Source: Oscillospiraceae bacterium
GTDB lineage: Bacteria > Bacillota > Clostridia > Oscillospirales > Oscillospiraceae
DNA length: 64,000 nucleotides
Direction of reading: 5' to 3'
Assembly: GCA_017482385.1 (NCBI GenBank)
Contig: JAFUNI010000023.1
Location: 186,001-250,000, forward strand
Shown here: in pieces, positions 43,361-52,748 of the stretch
Layout of the letters: each line of letters begins with the position of its first letter
Position numbering within the stretch: position 1 is the stretch's first letter
The notes under the pieces: generated by a model
The model's database searches: none
Told to the model about the DNA's origin: nothing
What the model saw: only the letters and a program-made list of their open reading frames with translations
Program-made: the position numbers and the translations under genes

Positions 43361-45739
43361 ATGTCTGAATTATACGAAAAATCCCGATTAAAGTTGGAAC
43401 TGGATCGGGTTTTGCATATGCTGTCTGAATGCGCCGGAAGCGTTGACGGTAAGGTTGCCTGTTTGGCTCTTACACCGTCTTCGGATTTGGAGCAGGTACA
43501 GCAATGGCTTGAGGAAACAACCGTTGCATCGACACTGTCGACCCATAAAGGTTACCCCGGCTTTTCCAATGTTAAGGATGTGTCTGCGTCTCTGGACCGT
43601 GCTGAGCGGGGTGGCACCTTGCAGCCAAAAGAACTGCTGGATATTGCCGGCGTTTTGCGGTGTACCCGCAGCGTAAAGGGGTATATCACAGAGGATGAAC
43701 AGAAAAATATACTGACGCCCCTGTTTGATATGCTGACCCCAAACAAATACCTTGAGGAAAAGATATTTGCGGCAATTTTAACTGAAGAAGAAATTGCCGA
43801 CACGGCAAGCCCTGCGCTGGCTGATATTCGCAGACATATGCGGGTGCAAAGCGCAAAAATTAAGGACAGTCTGCAAAAAGTTATTTCTTCTCCGTCCTAT
43901 GCTAAATTCCTGCGTGAGCCTATCATTACGATTCGTGATGGTCGTTATGTGGTGCCGGTCAAGAGTGAATGCAAAAATGATGTTCCGGGCCTTGTTCACG
44001 ATGTATCTGCAACCGGTTCGACTTATTTTGTGGAACCAATGTCTGCTGTGAATGCAAACAATGCCTTACGGGAACTTGAAATTAAGGAAAAGAAAGAGAT
44101 AGAGCGCATTTTGGCTGAACTTTCTGCGGAAGCTTCCGGCTACAAGGAAGCGATCAGCGACGATGTACGATTGCTTGTGCGGCTGGATGTGATCTTTGCT
44201 AAGGCAAAATTGGCGTTCCAAATGCGAGCATGGGCTCCGCAGATGAATGATGTCGGAAAGGTCGAGCTGCGCAATGCGCGGCATCCTTTGATTGATCCTC
44301 AAAAGGTTGTGCCGGTTTCTTTGCGGTTGGGAACCGATTTTGATACGATGATCATTACCGGACCTAATACCGGCGGAAAGACCGTAACATTAAAGACCAT
44401 CGGATTGCTTACCTTGATGGCTGAGTGCGGTTTGCACATTCCTGCAGGGGATGGCAGCTGCCTGTCCACATTTGATGCCATTTTAGCAGATATTGGCGAT
44501 GAACAATCTATCGCCCAAAGCTTATCTACCTTCTCCAGTCATATGCGCACCATTGTTGACATTGTGGCGCAATGTGACAGCAGGACCTTGGTTTTGTTTG
44601 ATGAATTGGGTGCCGGTACAGATCCGGCTGAGGGAGCTGCACTGGCGATTTCTCTTATTGAGTTCTGCAGAAAAATGGGCAGCCGAGTTGTGGCAACTAC
44701 CCATTATGCGGAACTGAAGCTGTACGCAATGCGAACAGCCAATGTGATCAATGCTTCCTGCGAGTTTAGCGTGGAAACCCTGCAACCCACTTATAAACTG
44801 CTGATTGGTATTCCCGGTAAATCCAATGCTTTTGCCATTTCCCGCAGGCTTGGCCTTTCTGAGGATATTCTAAAAGAAGCGGCTGATCTTGTAAGTCAAA
44901 GCGATAAGGATTTTGAGGACGTGCTCTCCCAACTGGAACAGCAGCGGCAGCAAATGGAGTCTGCCCGGGCCGAAGCAGAACGTCTGCGCCAGGAAACCGC
45001 GAAGATCAAGCAGCAGAGTGAAGAATTCAGCGCGCAGCTGGAAATTGAACGGGAAAAGGCAATGGAGCAAGCCCGTTTAGAGGCACAGCGCATCATTGAA
45101 GATGCCCGCCGTACCGCGAACGCTGCTTCCAATGAGATCAAAGCACTGAAAAAACAGCTGGCTGAGAATGCGGATACTCAAGGTATCAACCAACGTCAAG
45201 CCGACTTGCGTAGAAGCTTGAATGAAGCAGAGAGTAAACTTCGCGCAAGCCAGGTGCAAAAGACGAGACCTGCACCGACCAGAGGTATCTTGGTAGGCGA
45301 TACTGTAGAACTTCTGAAGTTAGGAACCAAGGCCAGTGTAATTGCGATCAACAAAGACGGCACCTATCAATTACAGGCCGGCATTTTGAAGATGACCGCA
45401 AAGGCTGATGAAATTTATCTACTGGAGCAGGATAATCCCTATCAACAGAAGGGCGGGCGACCGGTGCATTCCGGAAGACAGATGAAGGTAGCGGCTATGT
45501 CCTCTGAGATCGATCTGCGGGGTATGGACTCCGTGGAGGCAATTTGCATTCTGGAAAGATATTTGGACGAAGCCATGCGATCTAATGTCAGCCCCGTGCG
45601 TATTATCCACGGAAAGGGAAGTGGTGTTCTGCGTAACGCTGTCCAACAATCCTTAAAGAAAAACAAATTTATTAAGACTTTCCGCCTTGGCCTGTACGGT
45701 GAAGGTGAGGATGGTGTCACAATTGCCGAATTTCGTTAA
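43361..45739 (+). CDS. mutS2: Endonuclease MutS2
   Basis: The 792-aa product has the MutS core without the mismatch domain. The ATPase has ITGPNTGGKTVTLKTIGLL, DIGDEQSIAQSLSTFSSHM and LVLFDELGAGTDPAEGAALA, followed by a coiled coil (QLEQQRQQMESARAEAERL). The C-terminal Smr nuclease domain has IDLRGMDSVEAI and IIHGKGSGVLR. It acts on branched DNA and collided ribosomes. The ATG at 43361 is preferred to 43358 for SD spacing (GGAG 6 nt away). Confidence 0.96.
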   Translation: MSELYEKSRLKLELDRVLHMLSECAGSVDGKVACLALTPSSDLEQVQQWLEETTVASTLSTHKGYPGFSNVKDVSASLDRAERGGTLQPKELLDIAGVLRCTRSVKGYITEDEQKNILTPLFDMLTPNKYLEEKIFAAILTEEEIADTASPALADIRRHMRVQSAKIKDSLQKVISSPSYAKFLREPIITIRDGRYVVPVKSECKNDVPGLVHDVSATGSTYFVEPMSAVNANNALRELEIKEKKEIERILAELSAEASGYKEAISDDVRLLVRLDVIFAKAKLAFQMRAWAPQMNDVGKVELRNARHPLIDPQKVVPVSLRLGTDFDTMIITGPNTGGKTVTLKTIGLLTLMAECGLHIPAGDGSCLSTFDAILADIGDEQSIAQSLSTFSSHMRTIVDIVAQCDSRTLVLFDELGAGTDPAEGAALAISLIEFCRKMGSRVVATTHYAELKLYAMRTANVINASCEFSVETLQPTYKLLIGIPGKSNAFAISRRLGLSEDILKEAADLVSQSDKDFEDVLSQLEQQRQQMESARAEAERLRQETAKIKQQSEEFSAQLEIEREKAMEQARLEAQRIIEDARRTANAASNEIKALKKQLAENADTQGINQRQADLRRSLNEAESKLRASQVQKTRPAPTRGILVGDTVELLKLGTKASVIAINKDGTYQLQAGILKMTAKADEIYLLEQDNPYQQKGGRPVHSGRQMKVAAMSSEIDLRGMDSVEAICILERYLDEAMRSNVSPVRIIHGKGSGVLRNAVQQSLKKNKFIKTFRLGLYGEGEDGVTIAEFR

Positions 45740-45785
45740 ATTTAACCCGAATTTTTGCTAAATATGTAGATTTCCCGGAAAACAG

Positions 45786-45813
45786 TTGACTTTTTCTTCA
45801 AATTTGTTATCAT
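45786..45813 (+). promoter_or_regulatory. Promoter for HPr-like gene
   Basis: TTGACT (45786-45791), 16 nt, and extended -10 TGT-TATCAT (45808-45813), 50 nt before the ATG. Confidence 0.7.
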
Positions 45814-45863
45814 ATACGAGAATGGTTATTGTGACCACCACGACAATTAAGGAGTGTATTGAT

Positions 45864-46124
45864 ATGTTTAGTAAGGAAGTCGTTGTTCGCTGCGAATCCG
45901 GTCTGCACAATAAGCAGGCTACATATTTTGTGCAGAAGGCCAACGAATTTGATTCCAGTATTTGGCTGGAGTCCGGCAATCGCAAAATGAACGCCAAAAG
46001 CCTGCTGGGCATTATGTCTCTGGGAATTATTACCGGTGCTACCGTTGTTTTGAGTGCTACCGGAACAGATGCCGAAGCAGCTGTAAATGCACTGGAGACC
46101 CTTCTTCAGCGGGATGTTTATTGA
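45864..46124 (+). CDS. HPr-like phosphocarrier protein
   Basis: The 86-aa HPr fold protein has His15 in ESGLHNKQAT and Ser46 in NAKSLLGIMSLG, both in register with PTS HPr. The residues after His15 (normally A-R-P) are N-K-Q, so Arg17 and Pro18 are replaced. That could weaken phosphotransfer from enzyme I. A regulatory (Crh-like, Ser46-based) role is possible. It is monocistronic with promoter and terminator; no PTS genes are near. Confidence 0.85.
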   Translation: MFSKEVVVRCESGLHNKQATYFVQKANEFDSSIWLESGNRKMNAKSLLGIMSLGIITGATVVLSATGTDAEAAVNALETLLQRDVY

Positions 46125-46137
46125 TCGTATATTTGAC

Positions 46138-46176
46138 ACCGCCTCAACGCGTAATAGCATTGAGGCGGTACTTTTT
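46138..46176 (+). terminator. Intrinsic terminator after HPr-like gene
   Basis: ACCGCCTCAA (46138-46147) pairs with TTGAGGCGGT (46160-46169), followed by ACTTTTT. It ends about 10 nt before the uvrC start. Confidence 0.8.
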
Positions 46177-46186
46177 GGAGTAGACT

Positions 46187-48007
46187 ATGCTGATTGACCA
46201 ACTAAAGGAAAAGGCTGCAGCCTTGCCCCTGGCGCCCGGTGTCTACATTATGAAAGACAAAAATGAAACTGTCATTTATGTAGGCAAGGCCAAAAAACTG
46301 AAGAACAGAGTCAGCCAGTATTTTCAGGATACTGCCTCACACACGGCTAAGACCAGACTTATGGTCAGTAAGATCGATCATTTTGATGTGATTGTTGCAG
46401 CCTCGGAGTTTGAGGCTTTGGTGCTGGAATGTTCGCTGATCAAGCGGTATATGCCGAAATATAATATCCTTTTGAAGGACGACAAGGGATATCCATACCT
46501 TCGACTGGATATGAAACAGACATATCCGATGATTTCTCTTGTTAATCGTGTTGAGGATGATGGCGCAGCATATTTTGGCCCATATGGCAGCCGTAGTGTT
46601 ACACAAAGTTTGCTGGAAGCGATTCGCTTGACCCTAAAGCTGCCCGGTTGCGGAAAAACATTTCCGAGAGATATTGGAAAAAGCCGCCCCTGTTTGAATT
46701 ATCATATGAATCAATGTGAAGGGTGGTGCCAGGCAGGGAAGACCAGCCAAATGTACCGCGAGCGAATAGAGCAAGCCAAACAACTGTTAAAAGGGAATTA
46801 CAAACAAGTTGCTGCAGATATTCGCAATCAAATGACCGCAGCTGCGGATGATTTGAATTTTGAGCTGGCAGCTAACTTGCGGGATCGATTGAAAGCTGTG
46901 GAAGCATTGGGTCAAAAGCAGCTTGTTACTGCCGGTACGCTTGCTGATACCGATGTGATTGGTTTCTATCAGAATGATACTAAGGCTTGCTTTGCTGTTT
47001 TGCATTTCAGTGGTGGCAATTTGCTGGATAAGGATTACGAGATATTTGCTTCAGTTGATGACACCGAGACTGCGGTCGAAACCTTGCTGACACAGTTTTA
47101 TTTGAGTCGGGGTTATGTACCTAAGCACATCTTGTTACCCTTTGCCCTTGAAGACAGCACGCTTGTGGAGCAGCTGTTCGAAGAGAAACTTAATCGGGGC
47201 CCTATGCTGCGTGTTCCGCAGCGTGGCGACAATGTGCGTCTTGTGGAATTGGCAAATGCCAACGCAAAGGAAGAGGCAGAACGGATTACCTCAAAAGAAG
47301 AAAAAACAAAGGGTGTTTTAAATCTTTTGGGTAAGATGTTGAATCTTCCTGCGCCCCAAAGAATTGAAGCTTTTGATATTTCTAATATTTCCGGTACGGA
47401 TATTGTTGCCAGTATGGTTGTCTTTGTGGATGGTAAACCTAAAAAAGGGGAGTACAAGCGTTTTTCTCTGCGAGATTTACCAGGTCAAGACGACTACGCA
47501 TCTATGCATCAAGTGGTTACAAGAAGATTTACCCACTTGAAGAATGGGGATAAGGGCTTTGACGCCGCTCCGGATCTTTTGCTGATCGATGGCGGTATCA
47601 CCCATGCCCAGACAGCGCTGGATGCACTGGATAAGCTGGGAATTACCATACCGGTATTTGGCATGGTAAAAGACGATTCTCACCGCACAAGGGCGCTGGT
47701 GACACCGGACGGACTTGAGATTAGTATTGCAGCACAGCAATCTGTTTTTTCCTTTGTTGGAAATATTCAAGAGGAAGCCCACCGCTTTGCAATTACCTAT
47801 CACAGAAGCCTGCGCAGCAAACGGCTGCGGTATTCAGAGCTTGATTCCATTGCCGGTATTGGTCCTAAGCGTAAGCAGGACTTGTTGAAGCATTTTAAGT
47901 CCATTGCTGCCATTAAGGCAGCGTCCATGGAGGAATTGCTGCGTATTTTGAACGTTCCTGCCGCAAATAGCGTTTATGATCATTTTCACAAGAAGGAAGG
48001 GGAGTGA
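46187..48007 (+). CDS. uvrC: Excinuclease ABC subunit C
   Basis: The 606-aa product has an N-terminal GIY-YIG nuclease (GVYIMKDKNETVIYVGKAKKLKNRVSQYF). The UVR motif lies in NFELAANLRDRLKAVE, the RNase H-like C-terminal nuclease has FDISNISGTDIVASMVVFVDGKPKKGEYKRF and LLIDGG, and tandem HhH ends LDSIAGIGPKRKQDLLKHF. It makes the dual incision in nucleotide excision repair. Confidence 0.97.
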   Translation: MLIDQLKEKAAALPLAPGVYIMKDKNETVIYVGKAKKLKNRVSQYFQDTASHTAKTRLMVSKIDHFDVIVAASEFEALVLECSLIKRYMPKYNILLKDDKGYPYLRLDMKQTYPMISLVNRVEDDGAAYFGPYGSRSVTQSLLEAIRLTLKLPGCGKTFPRDIGKSRPCLNYHMNQCEGWCQAGKTSQMYRERIEQAKQLLKGNYKQVAADIRNQMTAAADDLNFELAANLRDRLKAVEALGQKQLVTAGTLADTDVIGFYQNDTKACFAVLHFSGGNLLDKDYEIFASVDDTETAVETLLTQFYLSRGYVPKHILLPFALEDSTLVEQLFEEKLNRGPMLRVPQRGDNVRLVELANANAKEEAERITSKEEKTKGVLNLLGKMLNLPAPQRIEAFDISNISGTDIVASMVVFVDGKPKKGEYKRFSLRDLPGQDDYASMHQVVTRRFTHLKNGDKGFDAAPDLLLIDGGITHAQTALDALDKLGITIPVFGMVKDDSHRTRALVTPDGLEISIAAQQSVFSFVGNIQEEAHRFAITYHRSLRSKRLRYSELDSIAGIGPKRKQDLLKHFKSIAAIKAASMEELLRILNVPAANSVYDHFHKKEGE

Positions 48008-48013
48008 GTGACT

Positions 48014-48556
48014 ATGCGCGTGATTACAGGAAAAGCCAGAGGTGTTGCGTTAAAAACTCCGGACGGAATGGCTACAAGGCCCACTGCTGACCGTGTGAAG
48101 GAAGCGATGTTCAGTATAATCCAGTTTGATATTCCCGGCGCAAAGGTTTTAGATCTGTTCGGTGGAACAGGGCAGTTAGGTATTGAAGCCCTGAGCCGAG
48201 AAGCGAAATCCGTCGTGTTTGTTGATGAGCGGGAAGATGCTTGTAAGCTGATTCGCGAAAATTTAAAGCGCACGAAGTTGGAAAAGGATGCCCGTGTAAT
48301 TCGCTCTGATTATGCAAATTATCTGAAAAAATGTACAGAACAGTTCGATATTATATTCCTGGATCCCCCATATGCGGAAGTTTTTTTGGAAAATTCACTA
48401 AATTTAATAACAGAAATTGACATTTTGCAATCTGGTGGTATAATAGTAGCGGAACGCCCTGTCGGGAAGGAGTTGCTATGCGAATTTCCAGGGTATTCCC
48501 GTTCTAAAGATTATAAATATTCCAGTACGATCCTGACGATTTTTCGCAAGGATTGA
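48014..48556 (+). CDS. rsmD: 16S rRNA (guanine966-N2)-methyltransferase
   Basis: The 180-aa product starts MRVITGKARGVALKTPDGMATRPTADRVKEAMFSII. SAM motif VLDLFGGTGQLGIEALSR and catalytic FLDPPYAE follow. The family-typical MRVI start at 48014 is used, not the GTG two codons earlier. It is followed by coaD, the standard neighbour. Confidence 0.94.
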   Translation: MRVITGKARGVALKTPDGMATRPTADRVKEAMFSIIQFDIPGAKVLDLFGGTGQLGIEALSREAKSVVFVDEREDACKLIRENLKRTKLEKDARVIRSDYANYLKKCTEQFDIIFLDPPYAEVFLENSLNLITEIDILQSGGIIVAERPVGKELLCEFPGYSRSKDYKYSSTILTIFRKD

Positions 48557-48571
48557 CTTTGCAAGGTTTTT

Positions 48572-49075
48572 ATGAAAGTTGCCATTTATCCGGGAAGTTT
48601 TGATCCCATAACCAGTGGACATTTGAATATTATCCGAAGAGCTGCCAATATATTTGATAAGCTTATCGTCTGCGTGATGGTCAACGGAACAAAATCTCCG
48701 TTGTTTTCCCAGGAAGAGCGTGTGCAGATGATTCGCGATGTGGTCAGCGACATTCCCAATGTTGAGGTTGATTCGTCCTGCGAGTTGCTTGCAGAATACG
48801 CTCGACAGAAGGGAAGCTGTGTAGTCGTAAAAGGCCTTCGTGCGGGCTCGGATTTTGAAAACGAGTTCAGCATGGCTATCATCAATCATAAAATCAATCC
48901 CAATTTGGATACAATGTTCCTAACAGCGGAACATCAATATATGTATCTAAGCTCCAGTACGGTAAAGGAGTTGGCAAACTACGATGTAGATTTGTCCGAG
49001 TTTTTGCCGGAGCAAATAATTCCAGTTTTCAAACAGCGAATAGCTGATGTACGTCAAGGAGGAAAGAAAAAATGA
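48572..49075 (+). CDS. coaD: Phosphopantetheine adenylyltransferase
   Basis: The 167-aa product has nucleotidyltransferase motifs AIYPGSFDPITSGHLNII, VVKGLRAGSDFENE and YLSSSTVKELANY. It makes dephospho-CoA. Its stop overlaps the next start by 4 nt. Confidence 0.96.
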   Translation: MKVAIYPGSFDPITSGHLNIIRRAANIFDKLIVCVMVNGTKSPLFSQEERVQMIRDVVSDIPNVEVDSSCELLAEYARQKGSCVVVKGLRAGSDFENEFSMAIINHKINPNLDTMFLTAEHQYMYLSSSTVKELANYDVDLSEFLPEQIIPVFKQRIADVRQGGKKK

Positions 49076-49575
49076 ACGAGCAGAATATCGAAGATATCAT
49101 TTCCGCGTTGTATGATATGGTGCAGGATGCACGTGCGCTTCCTTTGGGCGCTGATAAGTGTATTCTGGAGCGTGACAAAGTCCTGGATATGCTGGACGAG
49201 GTTATTGCCCAGCTGCCTATGGAACTGAAGCAGGCCCGTACCATCGTTGAGTCTCGTAATGAGCTGATTGGTCAGGCTCGCCGTGAGGCTGAGAATATGA
49301 TCCGTCAGGCTCAAGAGCAGGCAGATAAGCTGATTGCTGAGGAAGCTATCTATGTCGAAGCCAAGCGTCAGTGCCAGGAAATGGTTGCCCAGACCAAGAA
49401 CCGTCTGGCTGATCTGCGCCGCGCTAGTAACGAATATATGGACGACGCACTGCGCCGTACCGAGGAAGCTGTCGCTATGTCTTTGGAAGATGTCCGCGAC
49501 ACCCGTGCAAAGTTCAAGTCCTTGATCGAGGCACAGGAAAAGCGCTCCGAAGCAGCAGGTGAAATTGAGGCGTAA
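49072..49575 (+). CDS. Coiled-coil protein, unknown function
   Basis: The 167-aa, highly charged product is almost entirely alpha-helical. A short start (MNEQNIEDIISALYDMV, CILERDKVLDMLDEVIAQLP) is followed by about 100 residues of heptad-like helix rich in Arg, Glu and Gln (RREAENMIRQAQEQADKLIAEEA). It looks like the ATP synthase b-subunit or DivIVA class of coiled coils. Proteins like this directly after coaD are frequent in Clostridia, usually annotated only as ATPase. No nucleotide motif is present. Confidence 0.78.
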   Translation: MNEQNIEDIISALYDMVQDARALPLGADKCILERDKVLDMLDEVIAQLPMELKQARTIVESRNELIGQARREAENMIRQAQEQADKLIAEEAIYVEAKRQCQEMVAQTKNRLADLRRASNEYMDDALRRTEEAVAMSLEDVRDTRAKFKSLIEAQEKRSEAAGEIEA

Positions 49576-49581
49576 AAATAG

Positions 49582-49616
49582 AAACAGCTCAAAATTTAAT
49601 TTTTGAGCTGTTTTTT
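49582..49616 (+). terminator. Intrinsic terminator
   Basis: Stem AAACAGCTCAAAA (49582-49594) / TTTTGAGCTGTTT (49601-49613), then Ts. Confidence 0.9.
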
Positions 49617-49639
49617 AATAATCTTCCGGAGGTGTTCTT

Positions 49640-51337
49640 GTGAATTATTTGGAGAATTACGAATTTTGGTGCAGCGCCAATTTGCCCGCAGAAGTAAAGC
49701 AGGAGTTGGCTAAGATAAAGAATGACGATGAAGAATTGAAGGGCAGTTTTGGTAGTGACCTGCAATTTGGTACTGCTGGTATGCGCGGTATTATGGGTGT
49801 CGGTAGCAACCGTTTAAATAACTACACTGTTCGCAGAGCGGCACAGGGCATGGCTGCATGGCTTGCAGCTACTGATCTGCCGCAAAAGGCAGCCATTGGC
49901 TATGACTCCCGCCATAATTCAAAAGAGTTTGCGCAGGTTTGCGCGGTTGCGTTTGCGGAAAAAGGAATTAAAGCCTGGTTGTATGATCGATTGGCACCAA
50001 CTCCGATGCTTTCTTATGCGGTTAGAGAGCTGGGATGCGGTTGCGGGATTGTGATCTCTGCCAGTCATAACGCAGGTGCCTATAACGGCGTAAAGTGCTA
50101 TGGTCCGGACGGTTGTCAAATGACAGATGAGCCCGCTGCTGTTGTTACAGAAAAGATATCCCAAATTCCTTACTTTGTTCCTGAGATCAAATCCTTTGAT
50201 GCATATTTGGCAGAAGGTATGATCTGCTATATTGGCCAGAATATTTGGGATAAGTATTATGATACTGTCCTTGCGGAATCTATTTCTCCGAAAACGATTC
50301 AGAATGCAGGACTTAATATTGTGTACACCCCCTTGTGTGGCACCGGTAACGAGCCTGTTCGTGAAATTCTTGGACGCCTTGGCGTGAATATTACTGTGGT
50401 TGCCTGCCAGGAAAAGCCGGATGGTGACTTTAAGACTTGCGAATATCCCAATCCCGAAACCGATGCCGCCCTGGCCGAGAGCTACAAGGTTGCTGACGGC
50501 GTTCCCTGCGACGTTATCCTGGGTACCGACCCAGATGCTGATCGCGTAGCTATCGCTGTTCCTGACGGAAAGGGTGGCTATCAGAAACTGTCCGGAAATG
50601 AATTGGGTTGCCTTTTGTTAGATTATATTTTGAAGGCACGTTCTGCTAAGAACGACATTCCAGAAGGTGCAATCGTTGTGCGGAGTATCGTTTCTTCACC
50701 TTTAGCGGATCGTATTGCAGAGCACTACGGTGTTACAATGCGCGCAGTTCTCACCGGATTCAAATACATCGGCGGAGAGATCCTGGACCTGGAACAGCAG
50801 GGCGAAGAGAATAAGTTCATTTTTGGTTTTGAGGAAAGCTGCGGTTATCTGAAAGGCACTTACGCCCGTGATAAGGACGCAGTAGTAGCCTCCATGCTTG
50901 TTTGTGAATTGGCCGCAGCGCTAAAACTGGAAGGTAAAACAATTTTGGATGCTTTGTGGGATTTGTATGACACCTATGGTTACTATTTAGCTAAGGTACA
51001 GAGCGTTGAGTTGACCGGAGCTGATGCGATGGAAAAAGCAGCTAAAATGATGGCTGACCTCCGCGCAAATGCGCCCAAGGCAATTGGTGGTGCTGATGTC
51101 ACGGCAATCCGTGATTACGGATGCAGTGAAGCGAAAGATTTGCTGACCGACAAAATTTCTGTTATCAACCTGCCTAAATCCAATGTGCTTGAATTTATTT
51201 TAGGCGAAAAGGGCAGTGTAATTGTAAGACCTTCCGGCACAGAGCCGAAAGTCAAATTCTATTATACTGCAGTCGGTGCAACAAAGAACTCTGCGCAAGA
51301 GCTTCTTGAAACGATGGTTTACCAGATGTCAAAATAA
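49640..51337 (+). CDS. pgcA: Phospho-sugar mutase (alpha-phosphoglucomutase type)
   Basis: The 565-aa product contains LQFGTAGMRGIMG at the N-terminus and the phosphoserine loop VISASHNAGAYNGVK (Ser142). The metal loop is GTDPDADRVA, sugar-binding is GFEESCGYLKGTYARDKD, and phosphate-binding is RPSGTEPKVKFY. The usual ASHNP is ASHNA here. It interconverts glucose-1- and glucose-6-phosphate or a close analogue. GGAGG lies before the GTG start. Confidence 0.92.
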   Translation: MNYLENYEFWCSANLPAEVKQELAKIKNDDEELKGSFGSDLQFGTAGMRGIMGVGSNRLNNYTVRRAAQGMAAWLAATDLPQKAAIGYDSRHNSKEFAQVCAVAFAEKGIKAWLYDRLAPTPMLSYAVRELGCGCGIVISASHNAGAYNGVKCYGPDGCQMTDEPAAVVTEKISQIPYFVPEIKSFDAYLAEGMICYIGQNIWDKYYDTVLAESISPKTIQNAGLNIVYTPLCGTGNEPVREILGRLGVNITVVACQEKPDGDFKTCEYPNPETDAALAESYKVADGVPCDVILGTDPDADRVAIAVPDGKGGYQKLSGNELGCLLLDYILKARSAKNDIPEGAIVVRSIVSSPLADRIAEHYGVTMRAVLTGFKYIGGEILDLEQQGEENKFIFGFEESCGYLKGTYARDKDAVVASMLVCELAAALKLEGKTILDALWDLYDTYGYYLAKVQSVELTGADAMEKAAKMMADLRANAPKAIGGADVTAIRDYGCSEAKDLLTDKISVINLPKSNVLEFILGEKGSVIVRPSGTEPKVKFYYTAVGATKNSAQELLETMVYQMSK

Positions 51338-51351
51338 ATTTCAGGACAAAT

Positions 51352-51383
51352 ACAGGGACAGCTTGCTGTCCCTGTTCTTTTTT
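51352..51383 (+). terminator. Intrinsic terminator after pgcA
   Basis: Stem ACAGGGACAGC (51352-51362) / GCTGTCCCTGT (51365-51375), then TCTTTTTT. Confidence 0.9.
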
Positions 51384-51425
51384 GCCTTCAAGAAGAATAG
51401 CATTAAGCAGAAAGGGGAGGGGAAT

Positions 51426-51851
51426 ATGAAAAGAAACAAGCTTAATGTATCCAAGGCTGGCAGATCCCATACTACGTCAATTATTACCGGTGTTGTGATT
51501 GCGTTAGTGTTAAGTTTTTTGCTTACTGCTTTGATAGGAGACCTTATTTTGAAGGGACATCTCGGTGAAAATATCGCATCGGCGAGCATCTTTGTGATAC
51601 GAGCAGTCTCTGTGTTAGTTGGCGCGCTGATTGGCGGGCTATTACTAAAGCAGAATTATCTCAAATTGGTAGGTTTCATAACTGCTGGGTATTTTATCGC
51701 TCTGATCGGAATAGGCATAGTGTTCTACGATGGAAGCTTTAAGAGCTTTCTTTTAGGCATCGCTTCTGTGCTTGCTGGTGGTGTTGCAGCACTGCTCATT
51801 CTACAAATGCCCAGGAGCAATGTGCACAAGCGCAAGAAACTTTCTCTGTGA
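51426..51851 (+). CDS. TIGR04086-like membrane protein
   Basis: The 141-aa product has four hydrophobic helices (IITGVVIALVLSFLLTALIGDLIL, IFVIRAVSVLVGALIGGLLL, LVGFITAGYFIALIGIGIVFY, FLLGIASVLAGGVAALLIL) and basic ends. Size and layout fit the TIGR04086 membrane family of Firmicutes, whose function is not known. The start at 51426 follows GGGGAGGGG; the longer frame runs back through the terminator. Confidence 0.75.
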   Translation: MKRNKLNVSKAGRSHTTSIITGVVIALVLSFLLTALIGDLILKGHLGENIASASIFVIRAVSVLVGALIGGLLLKQNYLKLVGFITAGYFIALIGIGIVFYDGSFKSFLLGIASVLAGGVAALLILQMPRSNVHKRKKLSL

Positions 51852-52208
51852 ATTGTACAAAATTCACAAGAGTACTCAAATGTAATTATGTAAATTCTCG
51901 AGATGCAAGATATCTTGCATTTTCAATATGTAGTACTGGCCAAAAACAAAAATTACTATATATGGGCATACATTGCGTTGTTTGTATAAATATTCAGCAT
52001 ATACAACAAAAGTTTACATAATAATGTTAACATAAAAATAAGCACAATTCACAAAAAATGAAAAATTATACTTTTTTCACTTGAAATTAGCGGCGATTTG
52101 GTGTATAGTAATGAAGCATACCGACTTTTGGGGTTTTTATGCCCAAATTGAGCATTTTCATCTTTTTTCGCTGAATCACCGTTTACATATTACGGAGGTT
52201 CATGTTGT
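51852..52208. other. AT-rich intergenic region
   Basis: About 357 nt without a gene. ATGCAAGAT/ATCTTGCAT (51903-51920) is a perfect palindrome followed by TTTTC and may end the preceding transcript. The rest is AT-rich with no convincing RNA fold. CTTGAAATT and TATAGTAATG around 52080-52112 could form a promoter for the next gene. Confidence 0.5.
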
Positions 52209-52730
52209 ATGCAATCAAAGTGGGTATTCAAACATTTTCGAGTTCGGTCAAACAAGCAGTTTTGTGTCCTCGCAATCCTTTGGGGAGTTGGTCTTCTGTT
52301 TGGTGTTTGGATGTGCAGCCATTCACCTTATGTTGCTACCGCTGCCCTTTACGGCGTGATTAGCACAAAACCGTCTATGCTAAGTCTCCTTCTTGTTTGC
52401 ATACTACCTGTTGCACTTTCTGCAATAGCCACTTGCTCCATGCTATTTCCCGTTGCCTATTTATTGGTTTTTCTGAGTGCTGTATCTCACGGCTTCTGCG
52501 GATCAGCTATTCTTATTGCTGTAGGCGATGCAGCCTGGCTGTTAAGACCACTTTTGCTTTTTTCGGGCGGTTGCACATCCGTTTTGGTGTGGTGGCTTTT
52601 GCTTCAAGGCTGTGTGGGAAGCCGCTTGAAAAAGCGCATTTGTTTAGCGTTTTGTTTGAGTTGTGTTGTTTACATTATCGATTTGTTTCTTGTTTCACCT
52701 TTTGTTGGTGATTTGATAAAAGTACTTTAG
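52209..52730 (+). CDS. Membrane protein, possibly SpoIIM-like
   Basis: The 173-aa product has about five helices: FCVLAILWGVGLLFGVWM, LLLVCILPVALSAIATCSMLF, LLVFLSAVSHGFCGSAILIAV, LLLFSGGCTSVLVWWLLL and AFCLSCVVYIIDLFLV. It precedes xerD, the neighbourhood in which Bacillus carries spoIIM, and the opening LGVWMCS segment is SpoIIM-like in style. Similarity is weak, so this is a context guess. GGAGG lies upstream of the ATG. Confidence 0.6.
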   Translation: MQSKWVFKHFRVRSNKQFCVLAILWGVGLLFGVWMCSHSPYVATAALYGVISTKPSMLSLLLVCILPVALSAIATCSMLFPVAYLLVFLSAVSHGFCGSAILIAVGDAAWLLRPLLLFSGGCTSVLVWWLLLQGCVGSRLKKRICLAFCLSCVVYIIDLFLVSPFVGDLIKVL

Positions 52731-52748
52731 AAGGGTTCGCGTAATTCT

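Noticed and set aside
52081-52711. Two frames (52081-52359 and 52397-52711) overlapping the SpoIIM-like gene
   Set aside because: Neither has an SD, and both are out of frame with the gene that starts after GGAGG at 52209.
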